This document shows positions 1 to 8,914 of a stretch of DNA of 64,000 nt, in pieces; positions within the stretch are counted from its first letter, which is position 1; every line of letters begins with the position of its first letter. The DNA is from CAVUAT01 sp963739545 (GTDB lineage Bacteria; Actinomycetota; Thermoleophilia; Solirubrobacterales; 70-9). The notes under the pieces are model-generated. The model did no database searches. It was not told the DNA's origin and worked only from the letters and a program-made list of their open reading frames with translations. The DNA lies in the NCBI GenBank assembly GCA_963739545.1, contig CAVUAT010000014.1, positions 868,001-932,000 of the forward strand, given 5' to 3'. Both the position numbers and the translations under genes were made by a program.

Positions 1-1
1 G

Positions 2-652
2 GGTACCACCGGCGAGGCCACGACCGTGCTCGACTCGGTCCCTCGCTCGCGCCGCCGGCTCGCCGGGCGGCGGGTGTCCGGCGCCGGGGTCGCGATGGCC
101 GTGATCGGCATCGCGCTGGTGGCGGCGGCGCTGATCTTCGGGCGCGACCAGTTCGAGAAGATCGGCGAGGAGGAGCCCGCGAGCGGCGGCGAAATCGTGC
201 GGCTCTCGGAGGAGGGTGCGGCGGAGTTCGACCCCTCCCCAGGCGACGGCAAGGAGACCGAGACCGCGAAGCTCGCGGTCGACGGGGACCCCACGGGGAC
301 GGCCTGGTCGACCGAGCACTACGACACTGAGGACTTCGGCGGCATCAAGGACGGCGTCGGGCTGATCGTGCAGACCGAGGGCGAGCCGGTGGCGGCGACC
401 GCGATCGAGTTCCGCGCGGCGGCAGCGGGATGGGACGCCGAGATCTACACCTCGACCGGCTCCGAGCCGGAGGAGCTCGCGGGCTGGGGGCGCCCTGTCT
501 CGACGATCACTGACGCCGGCACGAAGCAGGCGGTCGACCTGAACGGCGAGGAGGTGACGTCCTTCCTGATCTGGATCACCAAGCTGCCCGGCAGCCAGGA
601 GCAGCCGGGGCGCTTCCAGATGCAGATCTCCGACGTGAAACTGGTCGCCTAG
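2..652 (+). CDS. C-terminal part of a single-pass membrane protein, cut by the left edge
   Basis: The reading frame is open from base 2, so the beginning of the gene lies outside the window. What is visible is a basic juxtamembrane stretch (PRSRRRLAGRR), one membrane segment (AVIGIALVAAALIFG) and an extracytoplasmic domain of about 150 residues. That domain contains a 'LAVDGDPTGTAWSTEHY' stretch typical of discoidin (F5/8 type C)-like carbohydrate-binding folds. The layout of cytoplasmic part, membrane segment and extracellular sensor resembles the C-terminus of a receptor Ser/Thr kinase or a cell-wall-associated membrane protein. The kinase part is inference because it is not seen. It is convergent with ddl, and the two stop codons overlap. 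Confidence 0.6.
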   Translation, partial: GTTGEATTVLDSVPRSRRRLAGRRVSGAGVAMAVIGIALVAAALIFGRDQFEKIGEEEPASGGEIVRLSEEGAAEFDPSPGDGKETETAKLAVDGDPTGTAWSTEHYDTEDFGGIKDGVGLIVQTEGEPVAATAIEFRAAAAGWDAEIYTSTGSEPEELAGWGRPVSTITDAGTKQAVDLNGEEVTSFLIWITKLPGSQEQPGRFQMQISDVKLVA

Positions 653-1611
653 AACTCGTAGCGCGCGGCGTCCTCGTGCTTCTCGATGGCGAAGCCCACG
701 AGCCGGTCGCAGAGCTCGGCGTAGGGGATGCCGCTGGCCTCGAGGAGCTTGCCGTAGACGCTCGTCTCGGTGAACCCCGGGATCGTGTTGAGCTCGTTGA
801 CCAGCACGCTGTCGCCGTCGACGAAGAAATCGCAGCGCGCGAGTCCGCTGCAGCCGCAGACGCGGAACACCTCGAGCGCGAGCGAGCGGACTCGCTCGGT
901 GGCCGCGTCGCTGATGCCCGCCGGCACGCGGAGCTCCATTCCGCCCGCCTCGTACTTCGCCTCGTAGTCGTACCAGTCGGCGTTCGCAACGATCTCGCCG
1001 GGGACTGACGCGATCGGCTCGGAGTGCCCGAGCAGCGAGCACTCGACCTCCGCCCCGGGGCCCGAGGCCTCGATGATCACCCTCGGCTCGTAGCGCCGCG
1101 CGGCGTCGACCGCGGCGCCGAGGCTGTCGAGGGCGGTCACCTTGGTGATGCCGACGCTGGAGCCGAGGCGGGCCGGCTTGACCCACAGCGGCAGCCCGAG
1201 CCCCGCCGCGCGCTCGCGCCAATCGGCGGCGCCGGCCTCGCAGAAGTCGACCTGTGGAATCGCGTGGGCTGCGAGCTGGCGCTTGAACGCGAGCTTGTCG
1301 AGGCAGATCGCCGACGACTCGACGTCGGAGCCGACGTAGGGGATGTCGGCGACCTCGAGCAGGCCCTGAACCGTGCCGTCCTCGCCTCCCGGGCCGTGCA
1401 GGACGGGGAAGGCGACGTCGGCGCCCAGGAGTCCATCAGCCGGGGTGACGCTGACCGGGGCGTCGCCGGCATTCCAGCGCCCGTCGCGTTCGATCACGAC
1501 GTCGATCACCTCGTGGCCCGCCTCGCGTAGCCCATCGCCAACCGAGGCGCCCGAGCGCAGCGAGACGTCGTGCTCGCTCGAGCGCCCGCCGCGGAGGACG
1601 ACGACCTTCAA
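649..1611 (-). CDS. ddl: D-alanine--D-alanine ligase (copy 1)
   Basis: ATP-grasp ligase that joins two D-alanines for the peptidoglycan stem peptide in the cytoplasm. At 320 residues it has normal family length. Visible signatures are the N-terminal GGRSSEHDVSLRSG, HGPGGEDGTVQG, the ATP-grasp stretch LWVKPARLGSSVGITK, RCDFFVDGD and VNELNTIPGFTETSVYGK. It follows pknB by 2 bases on the minus strand and is probably the last gene of the fhaA-pstP-rodA-pbpA-pknB operon. A second Ddl gene lies at about 39 kb, so this organism has two. It is intact, unlike the second copy. Confidence 0.93.
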   Translation of the reverse strand: MKVVVLRGGRSSEHDVSLRSGASVGDGLREAGHEVIDVVIERDGRWNAGDAPVSVTPADGLLGADVAFPVLHGPGGEDGTVQGLLEVADIPYVGSDVESSAICLDKLAFKRQLAAHAIPQVDFCEAGAADWRERAAGLGLPLWVKPARLGSSVGITKVTALDSLGAAVDAARRYEPRVIIEASGPGAEVECSLLGHSEPIASVPGEIVANADWYDYEAKYEAGGMELRVPAGISDAATERVRSLALEVFRVCGCSGLARCDFFVDGDSVLVNELNTIPGFTETSVYGKLLEASGIPYAELCDRLVGFAIEKHEDAARYEF

Positions 1612-1613
1612 GC

Positions 1614-3437
1614 TCAGGGCTCCACTTGGACTGGAGGCTCGGTGCCGACCGTGATCGACACCACGTCGCCGCGCTGGCCGCGCGCCCCGGCGGGCGGGAA
1701 CTGCGCCGTGATCCGGCCGACCTGGCTCGGATCGTCGGTCGGCGACTCAGTGATCTGCGGTGTGAACCCGGCCTTCTTCAGCGCCGTGACCGCGGTCTTG
1801 CGGATCTGGCCGACGACGTCGGGCACCGAGATCGCACCGCTCGAGACGAACACGGTGACCTGCGTCCCCGCGTTGACGAGCTGGCCCGGGCCCGGGCTCT
1901 GGCCGATTACCTGCCCTGCGGGCCGGTCGTCGTCGCGCTGCACGACGCTGCCGCCGAGGTCGGCCTGGTTGAGCGCGGAGAGAGCGGCCTGGTCGTCGAG
2001 GCCGACGACGTTCGGCACCTCGACCCGGTTGGTGCCCTTGGAGACCACCAGGGTGATCCCGGCTCCGGTCTGCAGGCGGGTGCCCGCGGCGGGCTCGGTG
2101 CCGATGACGCGGTCCTTCGGCACGGTGTCGTTGAAGCGGAAGGCGGGGCTGACGATCAGGCCCGCGGCCTCGAGGGCGGTTCGCGCCTGCCGCAGGGTCT
2201 GGCCCGCGACGTTCGGGACCTCCACGATCGACGGCCCGGAGCTGACGGTGAGCACGACTGTCGAGCCCTCGTCGACCTTCTCCCCGGCGATCGGGTCCTG
2301 CTCCGTCACTGAGTCGGGCGAAGCTGCGTTGGGACGCGTCTCGATGTCGACGTCGAACCCCTGGGACTCGAGCAGCGTCGTCGCCACCCCGACCTCCTGG
2401 CCGGTCACGCTCGGGACCTCGACCTCGTCCGGCCTCGTCAGGAAGAACGCGACGGCGCCGGCCACGGCCATCGCCAGCAGCGCGGCGATGATCCACCTCC
2501 AGGGCAAGCGCCTGCGCTCCCTGTAGTCCTCCCACTCCTCCCCCTCGGCGTCGAGCGGCGTGCCGTCGGGTGCGACGGCCGCGAAGGCGGCGGTGTCCTC
2601 GGGGCGGGCTGTGTCAGGAGCGCGCTCAGCTGCGTCCAGGGCCCTCAGGAAGGCGTCGGCGTCCACGAAGCGCGCGTCGGGGTCCTTGGCGAGGGCGCGC
2701 ATCACCACGGCATCGAGCGCCGGAGGGACGTTCGGGTTGATCGCGCTGGGGCGCCGTGGCTGTTCGGAGACCTGCTTCAGCGCCACGGCGACGGCGCTGT
2801 CGCCCTCGAAGGGGACGCGGCCTGTCAGGGCCTCGTAGAGGATCACGCCGATCGAGTACAGGTCCGAGCGCGCGGTCGTGTCCTTGCCCTGGGCCTGCTC
2901 CGGCGAGAGGTACTGGGCGGTGCCCATGACGGAGCCGGTGCCCGTGATGTCGGAGGCGCCAGCCCGCGCGATCCCGAAGTCCGCCACGCGGGCGCGACCG
3001 TCCTCGTCGATGAGGACGTTCTGGGGCTTCAGGTCCCGGTGCACGATCCCCTTGCGATGCGCGAAGCGCGCGGCGCCCAGGATCTGGCGCGTGAAGTTGA
3101 TCGCGTCCTCGGAGGACATCCCGCCCTTGACGAGCTGCTTCAGCTGCGGCCCGTCGACGAACTCCATCGCGATGAAGTACGTGTCGCCGAACGCGCCGCG
3201 ATCGAAGATGCTGACGACGTTCGGGTGCTGGAGGCCGGCGGCAGACTGGGCCTCGCGGCGGAAGCGCTCGACGAACTCCTTGTCCTGCGCGAAGCGGTCG
3301 TGCAGGACCTTGATCGCCACGTCGCGATCGAGCTCGCGGTCGTGCGCAAGCCAGACGTCGGCCATGCCCCCCACGCCGAGCTTGTCCTTGATCGCGTAGC
3401 GCTCGTCGACCACGGTCCCCTTGCGCACCTTGGCCAT
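1614..3437 (-). CDS. pknB: PknB-type Ser/Thr kinase with four PASTA domains
   Basis: Transmembrane receptor kinase that senses peptidoglycan or lipid II and phosphorylates cell-growth proteins. The kinase domain covers about residues 12-275, with glycine loop GVGGMADVW, catalytic Lys43, HRDLKPQN at 133-140 and DFG at 153-155. One membrane helix follows near residues 315-337 (WIIAALLAMAVAGAVAFFL). The extracellular part has four PASTA repeats, each starting with VEVPSVTG, VEVPNVAG, VEVPNVVG or ISVPDVVG. The partner phosphatase pstP and FHA readers fhaA and fhaB lie in the same operon. Mycobacteria also have pknA here; no pknA is present in this cluster. Confidence 0.95.
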   Translation of the reverse strand: MAKVRKGTVVDERYAIKDKLGVGGMADVWLAHDRELDRDVAIKVLHDRFAQDKEFVERFRREAQSAAGLQHPNVVSIFDRGAFGDTYFIAMEFVDGPQLKQLVKGGMSSEDAINFTRQILGAARFAHRKGIVHRDLKPQNVLIDEDGRARVADFGIARAGASDITGTGSVMGTAQYLSPEQAQGKDTTARSDLYSIGVILYEALTGRVPFEGDSAVAVALKQVSEQPRRPSAINPNVPPALDAVVMRALAKDPDARFVDADAFLRALDAAERAPDTARPEDTAAFAAVAPDGTPLDAEGEEWEDYRERRRLPWRWIIAALLAMAVAGAVAFFLTRPDEVEVPSVTGQEVGVATTLLESQGFDVDIETRPNAASPDSVTEQDPIAGEKVDEGSTVVLTVSSGPSIVEVPNVAGQTLRQARTALEAAGLIVSPAFRFNDTVPKDRVIGTEPAAGTRLQTGAGITLVVSKGTNRVEVPNVVGLDDQAALSALNQADLGGSVVQRDDDRPAGQVIGQSPGPGQLVNAGTQVTVFVSSGAISVPDVVGQIRKTAVTALKKAGFTPQITESPTDDPSQVGRITAQFPPAGARGQRGDVVSITVGTEPPVQVEP

Positions 3438-3457
3438 CTAGCTGCCCCCTCCCCGGT

Positions 3458-4903
3458 TCATTCGTCGGACCCGCTGTTCGCCAGCAGCACCTCGAGCACC
3501 TGCTGCGCGACGGGCGCCGCGACCGTTCCGCCCTGGCCACTGGTGCGCTCGACGGTCGCCGCGATGGCGATCTCGGGGTCGTCTGCGGGAGCGAATCCTA
3601 TGAACCAGGCCTGGTTCACGCCTCCCTCGATGTCGATCTCCGCCGTTCCGGTCTTGCCGGCGACCTGGATCTCGCCCAGGGCGGCTGCCCCGCCGGTGCC
3701 CTCGTTGACGACGTCGGTCATCATCGAGGTCAGGGTCTCGGCTGTGTCCTCGCTCATCACCCGGCTCTGGCGCTCGGGGTCGAGCTTCTCCTCGCGGCCG
3801 TCGGTGTCGATGATCTTCGACCACAGCCTCGGCTCCATCAGCTCGCCTCCGTTGGCGACCGCGGACGCCACCTGCGCCATCTGCAGCGGTGTCACGTTGA
3901 GCTTGTCCTGGCCGATCGCCATGCGCCCGACGTCGATCTGGTCGGAGCCGGCCTCGAGCAGCCTGCCGTCGGCGAACTCGCCGGAGGTCGCGAGCTGGAA
4001 CGAGGGATAGTCGAGAGGCGGAGGCTCGTTGAAGCCGAACCGGTCCATGTACTTGTACATCGTGTCGGTGCCGAGGTCCTCGCCCACCTGGGCCCAGTAG
4101 GTGTTGACCGAGTTGGTCAGGGCCGTCTCCATGTCGATGTCGCCGAAGCTCTGGTTCCCGGAGTTGGCAAGCGGCACGCCCGAGATCACCTTCGGCGAGT
4201 CGGCGTTCAGGACCGAGTCCGAGTCGAACTCGCCGCTGTCGAGGGCCGCCGTCGCCGTCACGACCTTCATCGTCGATCCCGGCTGGTAGCCGGCCTGGGT
4301 CGCGCGGTTAAAGAGAGGCGCGTCCTCGTTCTCGTTGAACTGAGCAAATCGCTCGGGGATGTCGTTGGGGTCGTAGGTCGGCACGCTGACCATCGTCCGC
4401 ACCTCGCCGGTGTCGGGGACGATCGCGACGACCGACCCGTTCTGGCCACCGAGCGCCTCGGTCGCGGTCGCCTGTGCCTCGGGGTCGAGCGACGACTGCA
4501 CGTCGGAGCCCTCCTGCGGGTTCCCGCGGAGCTCGTCGAGGATCGAGAGGAACTCGGTCTGGTTGCCGACGAGCTCGTCGTTGTGGGAGAGCTCGAAGCC
4601 GACGCGGCCTCGCTGCACGAAGCTGTAGCCGATCGGGTTGCCGAAGAGCGCCCCCTGCGGGTAGTTGCGCACGAAGGTGCGGGCCGAGCCCTTGCCCACC
4701 GGGTTCGACTCGGCGATCACCGAGCCGTCCGAGGCGAGGATGTCGCCGCGGTCGATCCGCTGCTCCTCCAGCAGCGGACGCTTGTTGGCGACGTTGTTCT
4801 CGAGCCCCTCGGCGTCGAAGATCGACCAGTACGACGTGAACCCGAAGAGCAGCGCGTAGAGCACCAGGATGAGGCCGAAGAGCTTGACGATCTGGGGGTT
4901 CAT
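3458..4903 (-). CDS. pbpA: Class B penicillin-binding protein (PbpA-like transpeptidase)
   Basis: Peptidoglycan DD-transpeptidase anchored by one N-terminal membrane helix (residues about 7-25) with its catalytic domain outside. The three active-site motifs are visible: S210-T-M-K213, S265-V-N267 and K417-T-G419. At 481 residues it matches the short class B enzymes of actinobacteria that work with the SEDS glycosyltransferase encoded just upstream (10-base gap). Order rodA-pbpA-pknB is the conserved actinobacterial arrangement. The C-terminus (LANSGSDE) ends 20 bases before pknB. Confidence 0.94.
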   Translation of the reverse strand: MNPQIVKLFGLILVLYALLFGFTSYWSIFDAEGLENNVANKRPLLEEQRIDRGDILASDGSVIAESNPVGKGSARTFVRNYPQGALFGNPIGYSFVQRGRVGFELSHNDELVGNQTEFLSILDELRGNPQEGSDVQSSLDPEAQATATEALGGQNGSVVAIVPDTGEVRTMVSVPTYDPNDIPERFAQFNENEDAPLFNRATQAGYQPGSTMKVVTATAALDSGEFDSDSVLNADSPKVISGVPLANSGNQSFGDIDMETALTNSVNTYWAQVGEDLGTDTMYKYMDRFGFNEPPPLDYPSFQLATSGEFADGRLLEAGSDQIDVGRMAIGQDKLNVTPLQMAQVASAVANGGELMEPRLWSKIIDTDGREEKLDPERQSRVMSEDTAETLTSMMTDVVNEGTGGAAALGEIQVAGKTGTAEIDIEGGVNQAWFIGFAPADDPEIAIAATVERTSGQGGTVAAPVAQQVLEVLLANSGSDE

Positions 4904-4913
4904 GTGGCTTCCC

Positions 4914-6269
4914 TCATGAGTACCCGGCCTCGATCGCCTCGTTCTCGCGGCGCACGCGCCGGCGCGCCTTGTCGGACACCGACAAGAGCAGCGCGAGCAG
5001 GATGAAGTTGGCCACGACCGAGCTGCCGCCGTAGCTGATGAACGGCAGCGTGACGCCCGTCAGCGGGATCACGCGAGTGACGCCGCCGATGATCACGAAC
5101 GCCTGCAGCGCGATGATCGTCGTCAACCCAGTCGCCAACAGCTTCGAGAAGCCGTCATCGGCGAGGATCGCCGTCTTGAACCCCCGCTCGGTGATCAGCG
5201 CGTAGATCAGCACCACCGCGCCGCCGCCGAACAGGCCGAGCTCGTTCACGATGATCGCGTAGATGAAGTCGGTGTGGGGCGCCGGCAGGATCGACCCGCA
5301 GTTCGGGAACTCCTCCATGCACTTCGGCGATGCGCCGGGTAACTCGATCAGCGAGGAGCCGAGGCCGCGACCGAAGAGGCCGCCGTCTGCCTGCGCGAAC
5401 AGGGACTGCGCAACCTGGTACCCGCTGGCACCCGCGTCGTCGAAGGGGTCGAGCCAGATGTCGAAACGTTCCTGCACGTGGCCGACGGTGCTGGCGAAGA
5501 AGTAGGCGCCGAGGAAGAACATCATCAGCCCGACGAGCACGAACGAGATGCGGGAGGTGGCGACGTAGATCATCGCCAGGAAGGCGCCGAAGAACATCAG
5601 CGAGCTGCCGAGGTCGCGGATGAAGACGAGCATGATCATCGCCGCGCCCCAAATCACGAGCAGCGGGCCGAGGTGCTTGAGCGGAGGCAGGACCACCCCC
5701 GCGACCTTCCTCGCGCCGATCACCAGCACCTCGCGCCGGTCGTTCAGGTAGCTGGCGAGGAAGACGACGATGCAGATCTTCGCCAGCTCGGTCGGCTGGA
5801 ACGATGCCGAGCCGATCTTGACGCTGAGGTAGGCCTCGTTGGTTTGGGCGCCGATGCCGGGAAGGCGCGGCAGCAGCAGCAGGGTGATCCCCAGGACGGC
5901 GATCAGGTACCGGTAGCGCTCGAGCGCCTCGTAGTCGCGCAGGAAGATGATCGTGAGCGAGAACAGGGCCAGGCCGATCACGAACCACGTCGCCTGATCG
6001 CGAGCAAGGCCCTCGTCCAGCCTGAACAGCATCACCACCCCGAACGCCGCCAGCAGCGCCACCAGCGGGAACAGGAAGGGGTCGGCGTCGGGCAGGCGGG
6101 CACGGATCACGAAGTGGGTCGCCAGGCAGACGCCCAGGAAGTAGAGGCCGTAGAAGACGCTGAGGTCGCCGATCTGGTCGGACTCGACGATCAGCACCGC
6201 CGTGAACCCGGCGGTGACGAGCAGGGCCACCGGTATCAGCGCGAACAGCTCGCGCGTGCGCGCGCTCAT
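4914..6269 (-). CDS. rodA: SEDS-family peptidoglycan glycosyltransferase (FtsW/RodA)
   Basis: Polytopic membrane enzyme that polymerises lipid II. The 451-residue protein is almost entirely hydrophobic, with roughly ten to twelve membrane segments. It shows the SEDS features FQPTELAKI, the long extracellular loop with SLFAQADGGLFGRGLG, FIYAIIVNELGLFG, and the C-terminal GVTLPFISYGGSSVVANF. Its position next to pbpA supports RodA-like elongation over FtsW-like division, but the sequence alone does not settle this. The start is 7 bases after the upstream pstP stop on the minus strand. Confidence 0.92.
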   Translation of the reverse strand: MSARTRELFALIPVALLVTAGFTAVLIVESDQIGDLSVFYGLYFLGVCLATHFVIRARLPDADPFLFPLVALLAAFGVVMLFRLDEGLARDQATWFVIGLALFSLTIIFLRDYEALERYRYLIAVLGITLLLLPRLPGIGAQTNEAYLSVKIGSASFQPTELAKICIVVFLASYLNDRREVLVIGARKVAGVVLPPLKHLGPLLVIWGAAMIMLVFIRDLGSSLMFFGAFLAMIYVATSRISFVLVGLMMFFLGAYFFASTVGHVQERFDIWLDPFDDAGASGYQVAQSLFAQADGGLFGRGLGSSLIELPGASPKCMEEFPNCGSILPAPHTDFIYAIIVNELGLFGGGAVVLIYALITERGFKTAILADDGFSKLLATGLTTIIALQAFVIIGGVTRVIPLTGVTLPFISYGGSSVVANFILLALLLSVSDKARRRVRRENEAIEAGYS

Positions 6270-6276
6270 GCCGGCC

Positions 6277-7527
6277 TCAATTCGCGGGCGCGCCCGCCTG
6301 CGGCGCGGCTGCCGGGTCCTGCTGCTTCTTCTTCTTCTTCGCCTGCGGCTCGGGCGTCGCCGGGGTCAGGGGCACCGACCCCTCGCGGTCCTCGATGTCG
6401 TCGACGATGTCGCGCGCGTCGCTCTCGGAGCGAAGCTTATGCTCGGTCACCACGTCCTGGCGCTCTGAAGAGAGGGAGCTCGCCTGCACCCCGATCGAGA
6501 GCTGCTCGGAGTAGAGGTCGATCCCGAACGGCAGCTCGTAGGGCAGCCCGCGGAAGAGAGCCACGCGGCCCGCCTCGTCGGTGCCCAGGAAGTAGACCTG
6601 GCGGGCGAGCAGAACGCTGCCCGCGATCACGGCCAAGATCACGGCGATAACGGCGGCGATCTTGAGCCCGCGGCGCCTGCGGTGCGGAAGCGGCATCGGG
6701 CCCTGGCCGCGCAGGCGGTCGCCCGCCTGGCGCATGCGCTCGGCGGTCAGGCCGGCGGTGTCGGCGGTGCGCGAGATCAGGGTGGCCCCCTCGTCGACCT
6801 GCTCCTCGCCCTCTTCGGCGACGCGGAAGGCGACCGCGGTGATGTTGTCGCGCCCGCCGCCGCTGTTGGCGGCGTCGATCAGCTTGTTGACGGCGCTGCG
6901 CAGGCTGCGCGCGTTCACGAGGATGTCGCGGATGTCCGAGTCGGGGACCATCGTCGTCAGCCCGTCGCTGCAGAGCAGGAAGATGTCACCGCTCTTCGCC
7001 TTGAAGGTCATCGTGTCGACCTTGACGTCCGGCTCGGGGCCGAGGGCGCGGGTGATGATCGAGCGCTGCGGGTGCTCCTCGGCCTCCTCCTCGGTCAGAC
7101 GGCCCTGGCGGCGCAGCTCCTCGACCAGCGAATGGTCCTTGGTGAGGCGCTTGAGCTCGCCGTCTCGCAGGACGTACGCGCGGCTGTCGCCGACGTGGCC
7201 GAGCGCGAGCTCGTCGTCGCGGAACAGCGCCGCCGTGAGCGTGGTGCCCATCCCAGCCCGCGTGGAGTCGCGCTGGGCGAGGTCGTGGATCTCCTGGTTG
7301 GCGCTGGTCGCGATCTGCTCGAGCTGCGTCTCGGCGGGCTCATCGCCGATCTCGCTGCGCTCGAAGGCGGTCGCTGCGATCCGAGAGGCGACCTCGCCGG
7401 CCTGGGCGCCGCCCATCCCGTCGGCGACCGCGAACACCGGCGATCGCGCGAAGTAGGAGTCCTCGTTGGCGTTCCGCTGGCGGCCCGTATCCGTCTTGAA
7501 GGCCTCTTCGGTGATCACAAGCGGCAT
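6277..7527 (-). CDS. pstP: PP2C-family Ser/Thr protein phosphatase (PstP)
   Basis: Metal-dependent phosphatase that reverses PknB phosphorylation. Metal-binding and catalytic motifs of PP2C are in order in the first 240 residues: TDTGRQRNANEDS, FAVADGMGGAQAGE, GMGTTLTAALF, GHVGDSRAY, LCSDGLT and GGRDNITAV. A membrane helix follows (AAVIAVILAVIAGSVLLA), then an extracytoplasmic tail of about 110 residues that ends in a lysine run (PQAKKKKKQQD). The layout matches mycobacterial PstP. It lies in the fhaA-fhaB-pstP-rodA-pbpA-pknB operon, after an 81-base gap that contains a direct repeat. Confidence 0.94.
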   Translation of the reverse strand: MPLVITEEAFKTDTGRQRNANEDSYFARSPVFAVADGMGGAQAGEVASRIAATAFERSEIGDEPAETQLEQIATSANQEIHDLAQRDSTRAGMGTTLTAALFRDDELALGHVGDSRAYVLRDGELKRLTKDHSLVEELRRQGRLTEEEAEEHPQRSIITRALGPEPDVKVDTMTFKAKSGDIFLLCSDGLTTMVPDSDIRDILVNARSLRSAVNKLIDAANSGGGRDNITAVAFRVAEEGEEQVDEGATLISRTADTAGLTAERMRQAGDRLRGQGPMPLPHRRRRGLKIAAVIAVILAVIAGSVLLARQVYFLGTDEAGRVALFRGLPYELPFGIDLYSEQLSIGVQASSLSSERQDVVTEHKLRSESDARDIVDDIEDREGSVPLTPATPEPQAKKKKKQQDPAAAPQAGAPAN

Positions 7528-7530
7528 TAC

Positions 7531-7606
7531 GCGCCATGTCCTCTGCTGTCGCGTCCGGGCATCGTCGCTACTGCGCGATGTCCTCTGCTCACGCGTCCGG
7601 GCATCG
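7531..7606. repeat. Tandem pair of a 34-base repeat between fhaB and pstP
   Basis: Two copies of a 34-base unit, 7531-7564 and 7573-7606, differ at only a few bases (core ATGTCCTCTGCT then CGCGTCCGGGCATCG). They fill the gap between fhaB and pstP. A related sequence (CGTCCTCCGCTGCGCGTCC) lies at about 54887 between qcrC and ubiE, which suggests a dispersed intergenic repeat family. No function is evident. Confidence 0.6.
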
Positions 7607-7608
7607 CT

Positions 7609-8073
7609 CTAGCTGACCTCGAACGTGAACTCGGTGTCGCCGATGCGGATCTTGTCCCCGGGGCTCAGCTCGGCCTCTCCGTGGAGCTCGCCCGAGTTGA
7701 GCAGGGTCCCGTTGGTTGAGCTCATGTCCTCAACGTAATAGGCGCCGGATCGGTTGAAGACGCGCGCGTGGATCCCCGAGGCGTAGCGGTCGTCGAGGCG
7801 GATGTCGGCGTCGGGCGAGCGGCCGAGGGAGATCCCGCCGAACAGGTCGAAGCGCTCGCCCTGCGTGAGCCCGCCCCCCTCTTCGACGATCAGCCAGGCG
7901 TCGGTCGAGCTGGGCTCGCCGGGCTGGACCTCGTGGTAGCCGGTCTCCAACCCCGGCGACGCCGCGCCCCGCAGGTCGCGAAGCGCCATCCGGGTGACCC
8001 ATAGCAGGAACAGATAGAGGACGGCGAGGAAGCCGAACTTGAGCGCCACCGCGAGGGGCTCGAGGTCGCTCAA
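7609..8073 (-). CDS. fhaB: FHA-domain membrane protein (FhaB/FipA-like)
   Basis: Small protein (154 residues) with an N-terminal membrane helix (ALKFGFLAVLYLFLLWV) and a C-terminal forkhead-associated domain that reads phosphothreonine. FHA core residues are visible: ISLGRSPDADI, the SGIHARV stretch where many FHAs have SRxH, and SSTNGTLLN. In mycobacteria the homologue is phosphorylated by PknB and links the kinase to division and growth proteins. The start is TTG at 8071-8073 (TTG AGC GAC CTC). It lies between fhaA and pstP in the conserved order. Confidence 0.9.
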   Translation of the reverse strand: MSDLEPLAVALKFGFLAVLYLFLLWVTRMALRDLRGAASPGLETGYHEVQPGEPSSTDAWLIVEEGGGLTQGERFDLFGGISLGRSPDADIRLDDRYASGIHARVFNRSGAYYVEDMSSTNGTLLNSGELHGEAELSPGDKIRIGDTEFTFEVS

Positions 8074-8139
8074 AGCAGGGGTCTCATCGCGGACTGTGGT
8101 GGTCGGTCATACGAAAATGATGAGGACCCCCGTGGGGCC

Positions 8140-8907
8140 TCACTGCTCGATATCGAAGGAGAAGACGAGGGTTCCGAGAGTCACTTCGTCGCCGGGCGAG
8201 AGCCGGGCGGACGAGACGCGGCGACCATTCACCTTGACGCCGTTGGTCGAGCCGAGGTCGACGATCTGCCAGTCGCCCTGGCCGGAGCGCCGGAGCTCGG
8301 CGTGCTTGCGCGAGATGTTCGGGTCCTCGAGCACGCAGTCGCATTCCTTCGAGCGGCCGAGGGTGGCGCTCGGGCCGTCGAGCACGTAGCGGCGGTCGTC
8401 CACCGAGACGATCGCGCGGGTGTCGACATAGGCGGTCTCGGGGCGGCGCTTGGACTTGGCCTTCTCGGCCTGGGTCGCCGAGTAGACCATCGTGTGGCCC
8501 TGCTCGCCCTGGGAGGGCTCGGCGCCCTGGCGCTGCGGCGGGCGGACGAGGCGGGTCTGGATCCCGAACTCCCCGAGGCGCAGGCGCTCGTCCTGGTCGA
8601 GGCCGACGACCGGGCGGGTCAGAAGGTCGTACTCGTTGCGGCGCGCGTGCTCGAGCAGGTGGCCGCTGAGCTCTTGGGCGAGCGAGGTCTCGTAGTCCTT
8701 GAAGCGGGCGTAGTCGTCGGGCGCAAGCCAGACCGTGTACTCGTTCGGGACGTACACGCGCGAGACCGACGCCGTCTTGTGGGCGTCCATCTCCTTCGCG
8801 AGCTTGCGCGCGATCTCCACCGGCTGCACGCCGGAGCTGAAGGCGCGTGAGAAGACGCCTTCAACGAGGCCCTCTATTCGGGCTTCAAGGTTGCGTAGAA
8901 CGCTGAT
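8140..8907 (-). CDS. fhaA: FhaA: DUF3662 plus FHA domain, apparent ATC start
   Basis: Cytoplasmic phosphothreonine reader of 255 residues. The N-terminal DUF3662 part covers about 120 residues and begins LRNLEARIEGLVEGVFSRAF, exactly as FhaA proteins begin. An FHA domain follows (LGRSKECDC, SRKHAEL, STNGVKVNG). The first GTG in frame (8829) would delete the conserved RIEGLVEG region. There is no ATG, GTG or TTG between the upstream in-frame stop and this region. The only well-placed start is an ATC at 8905-8907, seven bases after a perfect AGGAG. Either a true non-AUG start is used, as in infC and pcnB of E. coli, or the base was ATG and is misread. Confidence 0.85.
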   Translation of the reverse strand: MSVLRNLEARIEGLVEGVFSRAFSSGVQPVEIARKLAKEMDAHKTASVSRVYVPNEYTVWLAPDDYARFKDYETSLAQELSGHLLEHARRNEYDLLTRPVVGLDQDERLRLGEFGIQTRLVRPPQRQGAEPSQGEQGHTMVYSATQAEKAKSKRRPETAYVDTRAIVSVDDRRYVLDGPSATLGRSKECDCVLEDPNISRKHAELRRSGQGDWQIVDLGSTNGVKVNGRRVSSARLSPGDEVTLGTLVFSFDIEQ

Positions 8908-8914
8908 CTCTGGA

